From Methylococcus sp. UBA6136 (lineage in GTDB: Bacteria > Pseudomonadota > Gammaproteobacteria > Methylococcales > Methylococcaceae), in contig DIVI01000081.1 in NCBI GenBank assembly GCA_002423305.1, positions 1 to 5,895 on the forward strand: a stretch of DNA of 5,895 nt, in the 5' to 3' direction. Below are positions 4,319-5,895 of this stretch, in pieces (the stretch's first letter is position 1; each line of letters opens with the position of its first letter). Both the position numbers and the translations under genes were made by a program. The notes under the pieces were generated by a model. That model did not search any database, was not told the origin of the DNA, and saw nothing but the letters and a program-made list of their open reading frames with translations.

Positions 4319-5767
4319 TCAACCCCAGGGACGCAGAGGCTCATCGACGGGCTTGACTTCCAGTTGACCCGCGCCACCTAGCGCCTTGTAGAGTGCAATC
4401 AGATAAAGGGTGGTTTGCGACTGCGACTGGGCCAGATTCAGTTCCTCAAGGTAAAGAATGCGCTCTGCGTCCAGCACGTCGAGGAAAGTGGAAATCCCTT
4501 CCCGGTAGCGAAGATCCGCCAGCCGCCATGACTCCTTCAGGTCGGTGATCGAGCGTGCCAGCTTCTGGCGGCGCTGCTCCTCCTGAAGAAACTGGGTCAT
4601 CACGGTTTCCGTCTCGCGCAAGGCTTCAAGCACCGTTTTTTCGTATTGCAGATAGGCTTCCTTTTGCCGGGCATCAGCCAGGTCAACCCCCGCACGGATG
4701 CGACCAAAATTGAAGATTGGCTGCATGATGGCGCTGCCACTGGCATAGGAAAAGGCCGTGGAGCGGAACAGGTTTTCAAGGTCGGAGTTCTGGAAACCGG
4801 CAAAAGCGGCGACGGAGATCTTGGGAAAGAACTCGGCAAAGGCCGCACCCTGGGTGGCCGTGGCTGCCGCCAGATCCCGCTCGGCCATGCGCACATCCGG
4901 TCGGTAACGCAAGGTCTCGGCGGGCGTGGTCAACAGCTGGCGTGCCGCACTGCTTGGCAAATCCGCCGATACCGCCAGTTGCATTTGCAGCGCACCCGGC
5001 TTCTCACCAATCAACACTTCCAGGTGATGCTGCATGGCTGTCAGCTGGGCTTCCAGAGTTGGCATGCGGGCTTCCGTGATTTCTGTCTGCGCTCTGGCCC
5101 TTGCCACGTCATAGCGTGTCCCTACGCCTTCATCGAACAATTGCCGGGTCAAATCCAGCGTATGACGCTGCGACGCCAAGTTGGCTTGGGTAATGCGTAG
5201 CTGGTTCTGCAAATTTCGATATTCGGTATAGATCCGCGCCACCTCGGAGGTCAGCATGACCCATGCCTCGCGATACGTTTCGGTCGCACTCTCGGTCACG
5301 GCAGTGGCGGCTTCCAGCTTGTGCCGCAACCGACCAAAGACATCGACCTCCCAGATCGCATCGAAACCCGCCAGGAAAAAATTCGTTGCGCTGGGTCCCT
5401 GCCTTAGATCCTGGCTGGGCAGCACATTGTCAAACCGGGCAGGTACGGCCACAGCCCCGACCTTGGGAAAAAGATCGGCTCGGTTGGCCAGTCGTTCCGC
5501 ACGCGCCTGCTCGATCCGTGTAAACGCCAGCTTGAGGTCGAGATTGCCACGCTGCGCCCGATCAATCAGCCGATCCAGGGTGGGATCATTGAATGTTTTC
5601 CACCAATTTCTCAGGGCATGTTCAGAGATGGGCTTTAATCCGTTGGCCGGATCGCGGGAGGATTTCCAGCGGTCGGGCAATATGGGATCGGGCGCCCGGT
5701 AATCCGGGCCGACCATGCAGCCCGGAAGACTGGTCAAAATCAACAAGGCCAGAACACTGCCTCTCAT
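4319..5767 (-). CDS. NodT-family outer-membrane efflux lipoprotein (TolC-like outer membrane factor)
   Basis: The 482-residue precursor begins with a lipoprotein signal and lipobox LPGC (14-17), followed by CMVGPDYRAP, the typical opening of NodT-type outer membrane factors. Two homologous efflux domains follow (~50-255 and ~285-460). Each has a beta-barrel strand region (FFLAGFDAIWEVDVFGR at 130-146; ASGSAIMQPIFNFGR at 342-356) and long coiled-coil helices with the family repeat YxxG (LFDEGVGTRYDV at 210-221; LRYREGISTFLDV at 419-431). YRPDVRMAE (288-296) is also characteristic. Three copies should form a channel through the outer membrane and periplasmic tunnel, docking to an inner-membrane pump via an adaptor protein. 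Neither adaptor nor pump is visible. Length is normal and no break is seen. AGGGAA (minus strand, 5775-5780) lies 7 bases before the ATG, inside the preceding gene, and the start overlaps that gene's stop as ATGA, indicating translational coupling. Confidence 0.95.
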   Translation of the reverse strand: MRGSVLALLILTSLPGCMVGPDYRAPDPILPDRWKSSRDPANGLKPISEHALRNWWKTFNDPTLDRLIDRAQRGNLDLKLAFTRIEQARAERLANRADLFPKVGAVAVPARFDNVLPSQDLRQGPSATNFFLAGFDAIWEVDVFGRLRHKLEAATAVTESATETYREAWVMLTSEVARIYTEYRNLQNQLRITQANLASQRHTLDLTRQLFDEGVGTRYDVARARAQTEITEARMPTLEAQLTAMQHHLEVLIGEKPGALQMQLAVSADLPSSAARQLLTTPAETLRYRPDVRMAERDLAAATATQGAAFAEFFPKISVAAFAGFQNSDLENLFRSTAFSYASGSAIMQPIFNFGRIRAGVDLADARQKEAYLQYEKTVLEALRETETVMTQFLQEEQRRQKLARSITDLKESWRLADLRYREGISTFLDVLDAERILYLEELNLAQSQSQTTLYLIALYKALGGAGQLEVKPVDEPLRPWG

Positions 5768-5895
5768 GGCTGGTTTCCCTGAATGAACAGGCTGACTGCC
5801 CCTTCAACCAACTGGTGTCGCTCCTGCTCCGAGAGGCCGGTCTGAAGGCCCATCAAACAGCGACAATGACTGACCCCGTGCAGCATGCCCAGAAA
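5764..5895 (-). CDS. C-terminal fragment of a probable TetR-family regulator (5' end outside window)
   Basis: On the minus strand a frame is open from the window edge at 5895 and stops at TGA 5766-5764, giving 43 visible residues. The stop overlaps the start of the efflux gene (ATGA), so the two genes belong to one operon. The piece has an amphipathic helix (MLHGVSHCRCLMGLQ), the turn GLSEQERHQLVE, and a final helix AVSLFIQG. This arrangement, ending in (A/V)xLFxxG, is common at the C-terminus of TetR-family repressors and fits control of an efflux operon. The fragment has no DNA-binding domain to confirm it, so the family call rests on the tail pattern and context. Confidence 0.6.
   Translation of the reverse strand, partial: FLGMLHGVSHCRCLMGLQTGLSEQERHQLVEGAVSLFIQGNQP

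Noticed and set aside
4646..5702. Plus-strand open frames of 86 to 184 codons opposite the efflux gene
   Set aside because: They are antisense to a full-length NodT-family gene and their translations show no domain, signal peptide or ribosome site.

Overview
The window looks like chromosomal DNA from a Gram-negative proteobacterium, probably of the beta/gamma/acidithiobacilli group. It is moderately GC-rich. It carries an NtrC-type sigma-54 activator, an exported c-type cytochrome, two lipoproteins with LAGC/LPGC lipoboxes (one a NodT-type outer-membrane efflux channel), a DUF1232 membrane protein and a proton-pump subunit of the NuoL/NuoM superfamily. I cannot name the genus. There are no insertion sequences, CRISPR arrays, tRNA or rRNA genes.

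Layout. (i) 2-304 (+): the C-terminal end of a NuoL/M-like proton-conducting membrane subunit, cut by the left edge. (ii) 408-1805 (+): a complete receiver-AAA+-Fis response regulator with no kinase gene beside it in the window. (iii) 1896-2910 (+): a small exported monohaem cytochrome c, then a helical CpxP/Spy-like outer-membrane lipoprotein. The 163 bases between them hold a nested set of inverted repeats that can be drawn as a pseudoknot. They also hold an uncalled 55-codon reading frame that overlaps the neighbouring stop and start codons. (iv) 2911-3068: a terminator-like hairpin, an 18-base perfect dyad, and two alternative hairpins over the likely ribosome-binding site of the next gene. 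(v) 3069-4293 (+): a DUF1232 (YkvA-like) membrane protein and an SGNH-hydrolase-like protein, 10 bases apart and presumably co-transcribed. (vi) 4319-5895 (-): a convergent operon ending in a NodT-family outer-membrane factor. Its start overlaps the stop of an upstream gene whose visible C-terminus looks like a TetR-family repressor.

How the parts fit. The right-hand operon is a typical efflux unit (repressor plus outer-membrane channel), but the pump and adaptor genes are not visible. The left half joins a signalling protein to small envelope and electron-transfer proteins. That these form one envelope or redox regulon is inference from gene order only. The most unusual material is non-coding or sub-threshold: the structured intergenic regions at 2198-2361 and 2963-3068. 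I did not see a clear, complete undescribed multi-gene system; the findings are leads of moderate strength.
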